Of a DNA stretch of 27,840 nucleotides, positions 7,189 through 13,790 are shown in pieces. The notes under the pieces were generated by a model, which saw nothing but the letters and a program-made list of their open reading frames with translations, did not search any database and was not told the origin of the DNA. Position 1 is the first letter of the stretch, and the number at the start of each line of letters is the position of its first letter. The DNA is taken from the NCBI GenBank assembly GCA_034440175.1, contig JAWXBO010000122.1, positions 1 through 27,840 on the forward strand. The letters run 5' to 3'. The position numbers and the translations under genes were made by a program. Source of the DNA: SZUA-430 sp034440175. GTDB taxonomy: Bacteria; Pseudomonadota; Alphaproteobacteria; Micropepsales; Micropepsaceae.

Positions 7189-7865
7189 AACGTGTCCATG
7201 ACAGACGCGAATGATGCAATGACGCCATTGGCGGCATGCGCGGACGGCAATTTTCTGTCAACGTCGAAAGCTTCAAACCCGGCGGCACGCGCCGCCTGTG
7301 TTTCTGCCGCCGCATCCGAGAAAAACACAATCTCGTTTGGCGGCAGCGCAAGAGAAGCAGAAATCCGGGAATATGATACGGGCTCAGCCTTCGGGCCAGT
7401 CGTCGTATCAAAATATCCGGAGATCAATGGCGCGAGATCACCCGCAACACAGTGCGCCAAATAAAGTTTTTGCGCTTCGACCGAACCCGATGAGTAAATG
7501 CACAATTTCAACCCGCGCCCGTGCCAGGTCTGCATCGCTTCGACGGCGTCAAGATAAAGGTGGGCCTTGAGTTCGCCAGTTTGATAGCCTTCGCGCCAGA
7601 TAATGCCTTGCAGCGATTTCAATGGCGTAATTTTTTTGTCGTCATCAATCCAGGCGATGAACTGGCCCGCCGCCGCGTGCGCATCAGCCAGTGCAAGTCC
7701 AGACGCCACCCGCGCGCTTGCAACTGTTGCCGTGATTTCAGCGTCAGTCCAGTGCGCCTTCAGAACGCCTTCCACCCGCGCCCGCGCATATGGAAACAGC
7801 ACATCGCGAACAAAGGCAATGTCGCCGATCGTGCCTTCGATGTCGAGCAGGATGGCTTTGATCAC
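7185..7865 (-). CDS. mtnC: Enolase-phosphatase E1 (acireductone synthase)
   Basis: This is a 226-residue HAD-superfamily protein of the normal length for MtnC. It converts 2,3-diketo-5-methylthiopentyl-1-phosphate to acireductone in methionine salvage. HAD motif I is LLDIEGT at 6-12 (D8 nucleophile, E10). Motif II is the SSGS in CIYSSGSVEAQKLYL, and motif III/IV appears as FFSDAAAETQAARAAG. I chose the GTG at 7865 because it overlaps the mtnD stop (GTGA) and directly precedes the HAD motif. Longer readings run into mtnD. It is the last gene of mtnB-mtnD-mtnC. Its stop overlaps the convergent GcvT-like gene by 4 bp, leaving no room for a terminator. Confidence 0.93.
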   Translation of the reverse strand: MIKAILLDIEGTIGDIAFVRDVLFPYARARVEGVLKAHWTDAEITATVASARVASGLALADAHAAAGQFIAWIDDDKKITPLKSLQGIIWREGYQTGELKAHLYLDAVEAMQTWHGRGLKLCIYSSGSVEAQKLYLAHCVAGDLAPLISGYFDTTTGPKAEPVSYSRISASLALPPNEIVFFSDAAAETQAARAAGFEAFDVDRKLPSAHAANGVIASFASVMDTF

Positions 7866-8407
7866 GCGGCGTATTTCGGGATCGCGTCGGCAATTTTGTC
7901 GCCAGTGAACTTGGCCACCCAGCCTTCCGGCGTCGTAAACAACCGGATCGCGGCAAAGTAAGGCTTGGGCCCCATGTCGAACCAATGCCGTGTATGGGCA
8001 GGCACCGATAAAAGATCGCCGGCCTCGCACACGATTTGCAGAACTTGTTCCTTGTTGCGCAGATAGAAAGCGCCCGCGCCTTCGACAAAAAAGCGAACCT
8101 CGTTGTCGTCGTGCGTGTGTTCAGACAAGAATTTTTGCCGCATGGAATCACGGTCAGGGTGCTCTGGATGCATGCGAACCACATCAACGGAGTGATATCC
8201 GCCGAGCTTTTTCAAACGGTCGACATCGCGCGCGTAGGCCTGCAGCACTGCGTCTTGGCCAGCGCCCGCAGACAAGACGACAGAAGCCTCCCAGCGTTCG
8301 AAGCGCACGTCGAAGGGGATGAGCGCTTTCACAATGTCGCGCTGATCGCGGGTTGACGATTGCGCTTGGCCGGACTTGCTCAAGTCGAACATGGTCACCA
8401 CGGTCAT
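7862..8407 (-). CDS. mtnD: Acireductone dioxygenase
   Basis: The 181-residue cupin has the complete metal site of acireductone dioxygenases: H97, H99 and E103 in EHTHDDNEVRFFVEG, and H141 in PAHTRHWFD. These positions are within one residue of the Klebsiella enzyme (96, 98, 102, 140). It oxidises acireductone with O2. With Fe the products are formate and the 2-keto acid precursor of methionine. With Ni an off-pathway reaction gives CO. The ATG at 8407 overlaps the mtnB stop by 4 bp (ATGA), and the gene overlaps mtnC the same way, so the three are very likely translationally coupled. Confidence 0.96.
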   Translation of the reverse strand: MTVVTMFDLSKSGQAQSSTRDQRDIVKALIPFDVRFERWEASVVLSAGAGQDAVLQAYARDVDRLKKLGGYHSVDVVRMHPEHPDRDSMRQKFLSEHTHDDNEVRFFVEGAGAFYLRNKEQVLQIVCEAGDLLSVPAHTRHWFDMGPKPYFAAIRLFTTPEGWVAKFTGDKIADAIPKYAA

Positions 8408-9033
8408 GCCGGCATCCCTTTCATTTTCAAAACGAGCGAAAAAAGATAGTCGAACGCATCCAGGTGGCGCACGGTCTCCTGTACGTCGCTGCCCCATGCA
8501 TACAAGCCGTGCCCGGCCACCAATAGCCCCCACCCAAGCCCGTGCGTCTTCAACCGGCCTTCAACGCGCAGCGCCAAAGCCTCCATATCCTGGTCGTTGT
8601 CGAACACCGGCACATCGATGCACGCCTGGTGCGTATTGACGCCTTGCAAGGCTTTCAACATTTCAAGCCCTTCAAGCCGGACCCGGCCATTTTGCGCTAA
8701 ATGCAGCGAAGCCAGAACGCCCGTTTGCGCGTGAACATGCGCGACGGCGCCGATGGCAGGTGCCATCCGGTACATCAGAAAGTGCAGCGGCGCCTCCGCA
8801 GACGCGCGCGGATGCGCCGGTCCATTGATAGGCGCACGAATGATGCCTGCCGCTGTCAACGCACCTTTGTCGCCACCGGAAGCCGTGATCGCGCAATGCT
8901 CGCCATCCAAACGGACGGAAAAATTCCCGCTGGTTGCCGGAATCCAATGTCTACCGCCTGCATGATGCGCCAGCGCGATCACACCCTTATAGGCAACGTC
9001 TGGGATGGTTACAGATGGGGCGGCGACGTTCAT
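8404..9033 (-). CDS. mtnB: Methylthioribulose-1-phosphate dehydratase
   Basis: This class II aldolase-fold protein has 209 residues with this start. It dehydrates 5-methylthioribulose-1-phosphate in methionine salvage. Zinc ligands are visible as H99 and H101 (AHVHAQ) and H175 (VAGHGLYAWG). E80 in ASAEAPLH matches the catalytic Glu region, and SGNFSVR (35-41) matches the substrate-binding 'SGNxS' motif. I prefer the ATG at 9033. An alternative ATG at 9087 would put the start close to the upstream terminator and add a poorly conserved leader. It heads mtnB-mtnD-mtnC. The operon recycles the methylthioadenosine made by SpeE, though mtnA, mtnK or mtnP are not in the window. Confidence 0.92.
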   Translation of the reverse strand: MNVAAPSVTIPDVAYKGVIALAHHAGGRHWIPATSGNFSVRLDGEHCAITASGGDKGALTAAGIIRAPINGPAHPRASAEAPLHFLMYRMAPAIGAVAHVHAQTGVLASLHLAQNGRVRLEGLEMLKALQGVNTHQACIDVPVFDNDQDMEALALRVEGRLKTHGLGWGLLVAGHGLYAWGSDVQETVRHLDAFDYLFSLVLKMKGMPA

Positions 9034-9063
9034 TTCAGTGGGTATGCTCGTGTGAACTGCTAA

Positions 9064-9093
9064 TAAATAGGGTGTTTCCCATCCCATAAGCAA
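9064..9093 (-). promoter_or_regulatory. Weak candidate promoter for mtnBDC
   Basis: On the minus strand TTGCTT (9093-9088) is followed after 18 bases by TATTTA (9069-9064) inside an AT-rich patch. The match is modest. Its position, just after the upstream terminator and before the chosen mtnB ATG, supports it. Confidence 0.25.
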
Positions 9094-9094
9094 T

Positions 9095-9127
9095 AAAAAA
9101 CCCCGGGCACATCGCGAGCGCCCGGGG
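9095..9127 (-). terminator. Rho-independent terminator after the binding-protein gene
   Basis: On the minus strand CCCCGGGC (9127-9120) pairs perfectly with GCCCGGGG (9108-9101) around an 11-nt loop, followed by six T (9100-9095). It begins 24 bases after the stop of the binding-protein gene and insulates mtnBDC from it. Confidence 0.92.
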
Positions 9128-9150
9128 CTTGATCTCAAACCACGCGGGGT

Positions 9151-10266
9151 TTAGCCGCCGCCACGAATCTCGCTCCAGAACTTGACGATCTCTTCCTTGT
9201 TCTTCAGGCGAACCTGGAATGTACCTGATTCAAGAAACGCCTTCACATCGCGAACAAATCCCATTTGTTTGAGTTGCTCGTCCGTGTAGTCGTTGAAGAT
9301 CGTTGTGTTGGCCGGACCGTTGTTCAATTCTTCCAGCTGATACTTCATCGCTTCGGCCGAAATGCCGCTGTCGATCAGCGCATACGCCTTTTCGATGTTT
9401 TTCGATTCGGCGTGAAGAACCATGCCGCACACATACGTGAACATGCCTCCCGGCGGGCTCATGTAGGCAACAGGCTTGCCTTCCTTCTTCAGCGCGGCAT
9501 GCGTCTGGTTCCAGGTGATTGCGGCGACGACTTCTCCGGACGCGAGGCCCTGGCTGAGCGAAGTTTCATCACTGGAAATAAAACGGGCACTCCCGACAAA
9601 TTCCCGCAATTTGCCTTTAACCGTTTCCCACTCTGCGGGGGACATAGTGTAGGCATCGATGCCCCACGTTTTCGCAATCAGTGTGACGGTGTCGTCAACC
9701 CCATCAAGCCCTGCCACTTTGCCTTTGTACTTGGGGTCGAAAAGTATCTTCCAACTCTCTTTGCCGACATACTCAGGCGCCAGATCGGTTCTGTAGGTCA
9801 CCGAGGTGTTGGCCCAATATTGCGGGATGAACCAGGCTTCGGTTTCCGACTTCATCATGCCGGGAATTTTCTTCAAGACGTCTGGAATATCGTTCCAGTG
9901 CTTCAGTTTCGTGACATCGATCGGCTGCAGCAATCCGGCTTCCAGCCAGCGGCCGAACTCATAAGAGCAAGGCGCCATGACGTCGGGTTTGAAGCCCGAA
10001 CGCATTTTGGCGAATGCTTCGTCTTCGTCGGCCCAAATCTGCGAGCGCGGCTCTACGCCATACTTTGCCTTGTATTCGGCAACGAACGGGGGATTTGCCC
10101 AATTCTCCCACGTGAACAACATTGGCTCGCTTTCGCTGACAGCGGGCGTGGAGTCGGCAGTTGGTGCCGTTCCGTCAGCAAGCTTCTTGCCGGGACCCAT
10201 CAAGAAATACCAACCCGCAACCGCCAAACCGGCGATCGCGAGCAGTGCGACTAGGGATCGATTCAT
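9151..10266 (-). CDS. PotD/PotF-like polyamine-type ABC substrate-binding protein, membrane-anchored
   Basis: This 371-residue protein belongs to the spermidine/putrescine-binding family. It shows the opening beta strand LFTWENWANPPFVAEY (50-65), GEVVAAITWNQTHA (244-257) and the closing SKNIEKAYALIDSG (288-301). A hydrophobic segment (4-23) with no clear lipobox or signal-peptidase site suggests it stays anchored in the inner membrane, facing the periplasm through a Pro/Ala/Ser linker (30-48). The family's ligand-holding Trp-x-Asp after the Gly-Gly (W255/D257 in E. coli PotD) is not present: residues 273-281 read GGMFTYVCG. The ligand may therefore not be a standard polyamine. No permease or ATPase genes are near, so it is an orphan. 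The ATG at 10266 has AAAGGAC upstream. A terminator lies on each side. Confidence 0.87.
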   Translation of the reverse strand: MNRSLVALLAIAGLAVAGWYFLMGPGKKLADGTAPTADSTPAVSESEPMLFTWENWANPPFVAEYKAKYGVEPRSQIWADEDEAFAKMRSGFKPDVMAPCSYEFGRWLEAGLLQPIDVTKLKHWNDIPDVLKKIPGMMKSETEAWFIPQYWANTSVTYRTDLAPEYVGKESWKILFDPKYKGKVAGLDGVDDTVTLIAKTWGIDAYTMSPAEWETVKGKLREFVGSARFISSDETSLSQGLASGEVVAAITWNQTHAALKKEGKPVAYMSPPGGMFTYVCGMVLHAESKNIEKAYALIDSGISAEAMKYQLEELNNGPANTTIFNDYTDEQLKQMGFVRDVKAFLESGTFQVRLKNKEEIVKFWSEIRGGG

Positions 10267-10305
10267 GGAAAATGTCCTTTGATCTCAGGTTTCATCCGCA
10301 GGCAC

Positions 10306-10341
10306 AAAAAAAAGATGCGGCGCGCCATAAGCGCACCGCAT
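10306..10341 (-). terminator. Terminator/attenuator hairpin between the repeat-protein gene and the binding-protein gene
   Basis: On the minus strand ATGCGGTGCGC (10341-10331) pairs with GCGCGCCGCAT (10325-10315) around a 5-nt loop, with one G-T pair. A C and then eight T follow (10314-10306). Only about 40 bases remain before the downstream ATG. The downstream gene must therefore use readthrough or a promoter overlapping this hairpin. Confidence 0.88.
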
Positions 10342-10378
10342 GTCCAATCACGTCAAGTGGTTCTACCACCCAACCAGC

Positions 10379-10702
10379 TTATTGAGCTGGCGGGGCCGCA
10401 GGTGCTGCTGGGTCAGCAGGAGCTGCCGCTGGGTCAGCTGGAGCTGCTGGGTCAACCGGTGCTGCGCCGTCAACCGGTGCTGCGCCGTCAACCGGGGCTG
10501 CGCCGTCAACCGGTGCTGCTGGGTCCATCGGAGCTGCGCCGTCAACCGGAGCTGCTGGGTCAACTACCGCGCCGTCAACCGGAGCTGCGGTGCCATCAAC
10601 TGGCATAGCAGCGTCGTCAACTTTCGGCTTATTCAAATACCAATACGCTGCGACCGCCAGGATGACGACCGCGATAAAGAGAAACAAACCAGTTCTATTC
10701 AT
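10379..10702 (-). CDS. Small membrane-anchored Ala/Pro/Val/Asp repeat protein
   Basis: I do not recognise this 107-residue protein as a named family. It starts with an N-terminal membrane segment (about 5-22) and then about 80 residues of low-complexity repeats: AAPVDG units (from about residue 35), then AADPAAP-type units at the C-terminus. Such Pro/Ala-rich acidic stretches are usually extended and may span part of the periplasm. The start MNRTGLFLF... with YWYLNK after the segment resembles the MNRSLVALL...GWYFLM start of the binding protein downstream, suggesting a shared anchor type. The ATG at 10702 has GGAGAG about 7 bases upstream. The bias toward GC-rich codons and the match of repeat unit to reading frame support true coding. 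It is followed by a terminator hairpin. Confidence 0.68.
   Translation of the reverse strand: MNRTGLFLFIAVVILAVAAYWYLNKPKVDDAAMPVDGTAAPVDGAVVDPAAPVDGAAPMDPAAPVDGAAPVDGAAPVDGAAPVDPAAPADPAAAPADPAAPAAPPAQ
10394..10591 (-). repeat. Tandem 18-bp repeats inside the repeat-protein gene
   Basis: Near-identical 18-bp units (plus-strand form GTCAACCGGTGCTGCGCC) begin at 10451, 10469, 10487, 10505, 10523 and 10541, with a 15-bp variant at 10559 and another unit at 10574. On the coding strand each encodes Gly-Ala-Ala-Pro-Val-Asp. More degenerate GCTGGGTCAG-type units (Asp-Pro-Ala-Ala) occupy 10394-10450. All unit lengths are multiples of three, so copy-number change would keep the frame. Confidence 0.9.
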
Positions 10703-11049
10703 TACATCTCTCCATAGATGGCCGTCATGGTGGCCATAAATCCCCGTCGTCGCGCGCGGTCAACGTTTGGTGAGTTTGCCATGAAAAACGGCAGCCAAAG
10801 CCGCCGCCAGTCAAAGCAGTCACCGCACGTCCTAGCGCGACTTAAACGCAAGGTTAGTCACTTACAAATTGGTCAACAAGCGTAGTGAAGGTCGCACATG
10901 CTGGGCTTTCTGACGCACCCGGCGGGCGTCACATTCACCAAAACTTAGGCTTTCCGCCATTGGTCGATTGCTGGTTGCAGTGCACAAGTCTAAAGCTGTG
11001 ATTGCACTTTGCTAGGCGAGGGGGTGCGCTTCGACCAGGCTTGCATCAT
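10703..11049. promoter_or_regulatory. Divergent intergenic region between the repeat-protein gene and the glutamine-synthetase-like gene
   Basis: About 347 bp with no well-supported gene. An inverted repeat ATGGCC(8 nt)GGCCAT lies at 10718-10737, close to the repeat-protein start, and could be an operator or leader hairpin. A short basic frame at 10781-10885 is listed separately. Promoters for both divergent genes must be here, but no clear -35/-10 pair stands out. Confidence 0.5.
10781..10885 (+). CDS. Possible 34-residue basic peptide
   Basis: An ATG at 10781 preceded by GGTGAG about 7 bases upstream opens a 34-codon frame ending in TAG at 10885. The peptide would carry eight Lys/Arg and two His and no acidic residue. 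It lies upstream of the glutamine-synthetase-like gene on the same strand. There is no family match I can name, and a frame this short can arise by chance, so the call is weak. Confidence 0.2.
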   Translation: MKNGSQSRRQSKQSPHVLARLKRKVSHLQIGQQA

Positions 11050-12393
11050 ATGACGACACAGGGTGATCCAATTCAAAATTTCGGTGGTGCCTCTCGGATT
11101 GCTTTGGGCGAACTTGCGGCATTTCTAACCGAAAATCCAAAGGTTCAGTTCCTGGACTGTGTGTTCTCAGATCTTTGCGGGATGATTCGCGGCAAACGGA
11201 TAGCCCGCGCAGATGTTGAAAGCCTGTTCACCGCCGGTATCGAAATTCCACTGTCAATTTATTTTCTCGATGCGCGTGGCAACGCGGCCCCCGATCCCGA
11301 ATCAGCATCGATCACAACAGCGACAGGCACAGCATGGCCGGTTGCGGGGACGCTCGCGAAAGTCAGCTGGGCGCAACATCCTCACGGCCAGGTCTTGATG
11401 ACGATGGCCGACACAAGCGGCGCGCCCTATTTTGCTGAACCGCGAAATGTCTTGAAGCGCGTCGCCGCCCGGCTCGCCCTCCTCAGTATTGTTCCAGCCT
11501 TGGGCACAACGCTGGAATTTTATCTGCTGGAACGGCAAGACGCACTCAACGGCAGTCCCGCTCAACCGGCACCGCCAAAAAATAGTAAGGGAGGCCTGTC
11601 TGGCGACGAACACGCCGGAGTTCTGCTTGCGATCACTGAGGCTGCTGTAGGGTTGCACCTGCCAGAGATCAAATTTGTTCAAGAGGAAAAGCAAACCCAT
11701 TTCAAAGCCGTTCTCGCACCCGATGAAAATGTCCTGCGCGCCGCCGATCACGTTGTTTTCCTGAGACAAGTCATCCGCGCCGTTGCCCGCCAATCCCAAC
11801 TGGACGCAACTTTTATGGCGGCCCCGTTTTTACCATTGCCGGGCAGTGCCATGAAAGTGCAGCTTACACTTCGCGGCCAAACAGAGCCGCCAACAGATTT
11901 GCTGCGCTCCGCGGTGGCGGGGCTGCAGGCGACGATGCCGGAATCCGTCGCAATTATGGCACCGAATTGGAATGCCTATCGCCGCTTTGGTCACAAGGAC
12001 GGCGTCGTCTGCAACCGGCGCTGGGGGGTGGACAACGCCTCCACCAACATCGCTCTCAACGCCACCGCCACCGGTGGCCAGGTTATTGCACACAAAATGG
12101 CGAGTGCGGATGCCAATCCCTATCTGGTTTTCGCAGCCATCCTTGCGGGCACCCATCACGGTATCAGCGAAAACCTAAGTCCCACCATGCCGTTCGGGGG
12201 CGACGCGTCGACCCTCAACGATCCAACCCTGCCGCGGACGATCGATGCGGCGCTTGTCACTTTTGAAAACTGTTCGATCCTGCGCGAGTATTTCCAGGGC
12301 GGCTACGTCGACAGGTACTGCTCAACCAAGCGCACCGAACTCGAACGCTTTCGCAATTTCATACCGGCGCATGAATACGAATGGTACCTGTGA
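11050..12393 (+). CDS. Glutamine-synthetase-family protein (PuuA-like) with lost catalytic residues
   Basis: The 447-residue protein aligns along its length with gamma-glutamylputrescine synthetase PuuA. Shared blocks are LTDLNG/FSDLCGMIRGKRI (39-51), LLTMVDEDGAPF/LMTMADTSGAPY, EPRNVL (130-135), LEFYLL (155-160), DATFMA (252-257), NAYRRF (308-313), WG.DN (325-329) and ADANPYLV (353-360). The catalytic positions are changed: T154 where the first metal Glu sits, K219 for the Glu after PGQF, A258 for Lys, K269 and Q271 for the two His of GSGMHxH, A330 and A335 for Arg, A347 and K349 for the final Glu-x-Arg. E156 and E212 are kept. It is therefore unlikely to ligate ammonia or amines by the normal route. 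It may be a pseudoenzyme, sensor or structural protein. I chose the ATG at 11050; a longer frame from a TTG at 11002 lacks support. Its stop is 4 bp from the convergent pelG stop. Confidence 0.85.
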   Translation: MTTQGDPIQNFGGASRIALGELAAFLTENPKVQFLDCVFSDLCGMIRGKRIARADVESLFTAGIEIPLSIYFLDARGNAAPDPESASITTATGTAWPVAGTLAKVSWAQHPHGQVLMTMADTSGAPYFAEPRNVLKRVAARLALLSIVPALGTTLEFYLLERQDALNGSPAQPAPPKNSKGGLSGDEHAGVLLAITEAAVGLHLPEIKFVQEEKQTHFKAVLAPDENVLRAADHVVFLRQVIRAVARQSQLDATFMAAPFLPLPGSAMKVQLTLRGQTEPPTDLLRSAVAGLQATMPESVAIMAPNWNAYRRFGHKDGVVCNRRWGVDNASTNIALNATATGGQVIAHKMASADANPYLVFAAILAGTHHGISENLSPTMPFGGDASTLNDPTLPRTIDAALVTFENCSILREYFQGGYVDRYCSTKRTELERFRNFIPAHEYEWYL

Positions 12394-12397
12394 GGTT

Positions 12398-13786
12398 TCA
12401 GGCCCCGCGACGCTGAATAGCCGGGTTGTTGGAAACAAAGGTCAAATAAGGCAGGCGCGCAATGGCATTGGCGGCAAAGAGGGCGGCAAGGCTCGCCGCA
12501 ACGACGCAGGCTGTGAAATAGCCGTAGCCGTACCACGCAGGCCCCAGCTGCAATGTCAGCGCCGTCGCCCCCGCATTGATTAAGAAAAAGGCGATCTGAG
12601 CAACCAGCACCTGCCGCCGCAAATCGAAATACGCCAGCACGATCGTCAGGAACAGAAAGATGGCGTGAAATCCCGACCCTAAAACCCCAAGTCGAAACAC
12701 GCCAAGTTGCCCGGCATGCAGATCCAGCACTTCAAGCAGCTTGGGACTCAAGGCGATGACGAAAAGCGCCAGTGTAATCTGCAGAATACCCAAAGATGTT
12801 GCCGAGCGCGAAAGGGTATTGACGATGTCGCCGTGCGCCGAATTGATCTTGGCCAGTGTGCCATGGCGCTCAATCGTGCGGTAAAAATTCCGGTAGACGA
12901 CAAAAAATTTGGTTTCAACCGCAAAGACAAACAGCGCAATCGCCGGCACCATCGTCAACTGCGCCGCAAACATGGCGCCGTCATAGGCGGGATAGGATAC
13001 CAGCCCGGAGGCAGGACGCACGGCTTCCGGTGCTGCCCACATGACCCATTTGTCGACCCAGATACCGGCATTATAGATCAAGCCGGACAGCGCAATGTCC
13101 GGATACTTGCGAAAATAAGACAGCAGCGGGCTGAACTGTACCGCAGGCGTCGGATACTCCGCCAAAATGCGGGCAATCAAAACAAACAACGTCAGCGCCA
13201 GCCCGGCGGAAAATCCTGCGAGCAGTCCCTCAGGCCCAAACTTCGACAATCCTAAGGCCAGCGTGAACGACAACAGCAATCCGCCGGCAAACGCCACCGT
13301 CACAGTAACGTAGTCTTTGAGCGCGGACAAAAAGACGGCCGCCACCCACAGGCATGCGACGATAAGATAGCTCGCCACCGCAATCACTTGCATGACGGGC
13401 GTAAGGGTCGCAACGAAGCAATAGAGGCCAATGGCGATCGGCATTTGGGTGACTAGCACGGCCGCCAACGCCGTGAACAACGCGCCCGGCGTATCCTTCA
13501 TATCCCGTGCGTAGAGCCCGTCGGCAAGAAAGCGCGTCGTAATGATCGCAATCGGTCCCGACAACACAAGCGAGATCGCGAAATTGTAGATGATGATAAT
13601 GCGCATCTCAGCCAGCGCGCTCAGCCCCGTCTGACTGACCGTCGCCAAATTGATCCCGGCCACGGCAAGCACCGTAAACAGCCACGGCCCGACGCTGATG
13701 ATCGCTGAAATCGCAAATGCTGCAAAGCCCGCGCTTAACGTATCCCGGCGCGACAGGGCCTGCAGAGCGAATCCGATTCCGGCCAT
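12398..13786 (-). CDS. pelG: Pel exopolysaccharide inner-membrane transporter PelG
   Basis: This is a polytopic protein of 462 residues with about 12 hydrophobic segments. It begins MAGIGFALQALSRRD, the characteristic PelG opening (MAGIGFELRKL in Pseudomonas), and a further ISVGPWLFT matches the conserved SSGPW element. PelG is a MATE/Wzx-like membrane protein thought to move the Pel polymer across the inner membrane together with PelD, PelE and PelF. I chose the ATG at 13786, four bases after the pelF stop with GAGAGG upstream. A TTG at 13798 would add four residues. It is the last gene of the operon and ends against the convergent glutamine-synthetase-like gene without a terminator. Confidence 0.94.
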   Translation of the reverse strand: MAGIGFALQALSRRDTLSAGFAAFAISAIISVGPWLFTVLAVAGINLATVSQTGLSALAEMRIIIIYNFAISLVLSGPIAIITTRFLADGLYARDMKDTPGALFTALAAVLVTQMPIAIGLYCFVATLTPVMQVIAVASYLIVACLWVAAVFLSALKDYVTVTVAFAGGLLLSFTLALGLSKFGPEGLLAGFSAGLALTLFVLIARILAEYPTPAVQFSPLLSYFRKYPDIALSGLIYNAGIWVDKWVMWAAPEAVRPASGLVSYPAYDGAMFAAQLTMVPAIALFVFAVETKFFVVYRNFYRTIERHGTLAKINSAHGDIVNTLSRSATSLGILQITLALFVIALSPKLLEVLDLHAGQLGVFRLGVLGSGFHAIFLFLTIVLAYFDLRRQVLVAQIAFFLINAGATALTLQLGPAWYGYGYFTACVVAASLAALFAANAIARLPYLTFVSNNPAIQRRGA

Positions 13787-13790
13787 TGGG

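Noticed and set aside
8404..9087. Longer mtnB starting at the ATG at 9087
   Set aside because: It begins only a few bases after the terminator T run and overlaps the candidate promoter; the added residues are not family-like.
9265..10254. 329-codon open frame antisense to the binding-protein gene
   Set aside because: The opposite strand encodes a recognisable substrate-binding protein; long antisense frames are common in GC-rich DNA. The translation has no recognisable motif.
10394..10591. CRISPR-like array
   Set aside because: Repeats are directly adjacent with no unique spacers and lie in a coding frame.
10340..10717. Cys/Trp-rich repeat protein on the plus strand
   Set aside because: It is the reverse reading of the AAPVDG repeats. 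The minus frame has a membrane anchor, a Shine-Dalgarno and a terminator, so that strand is preferred.
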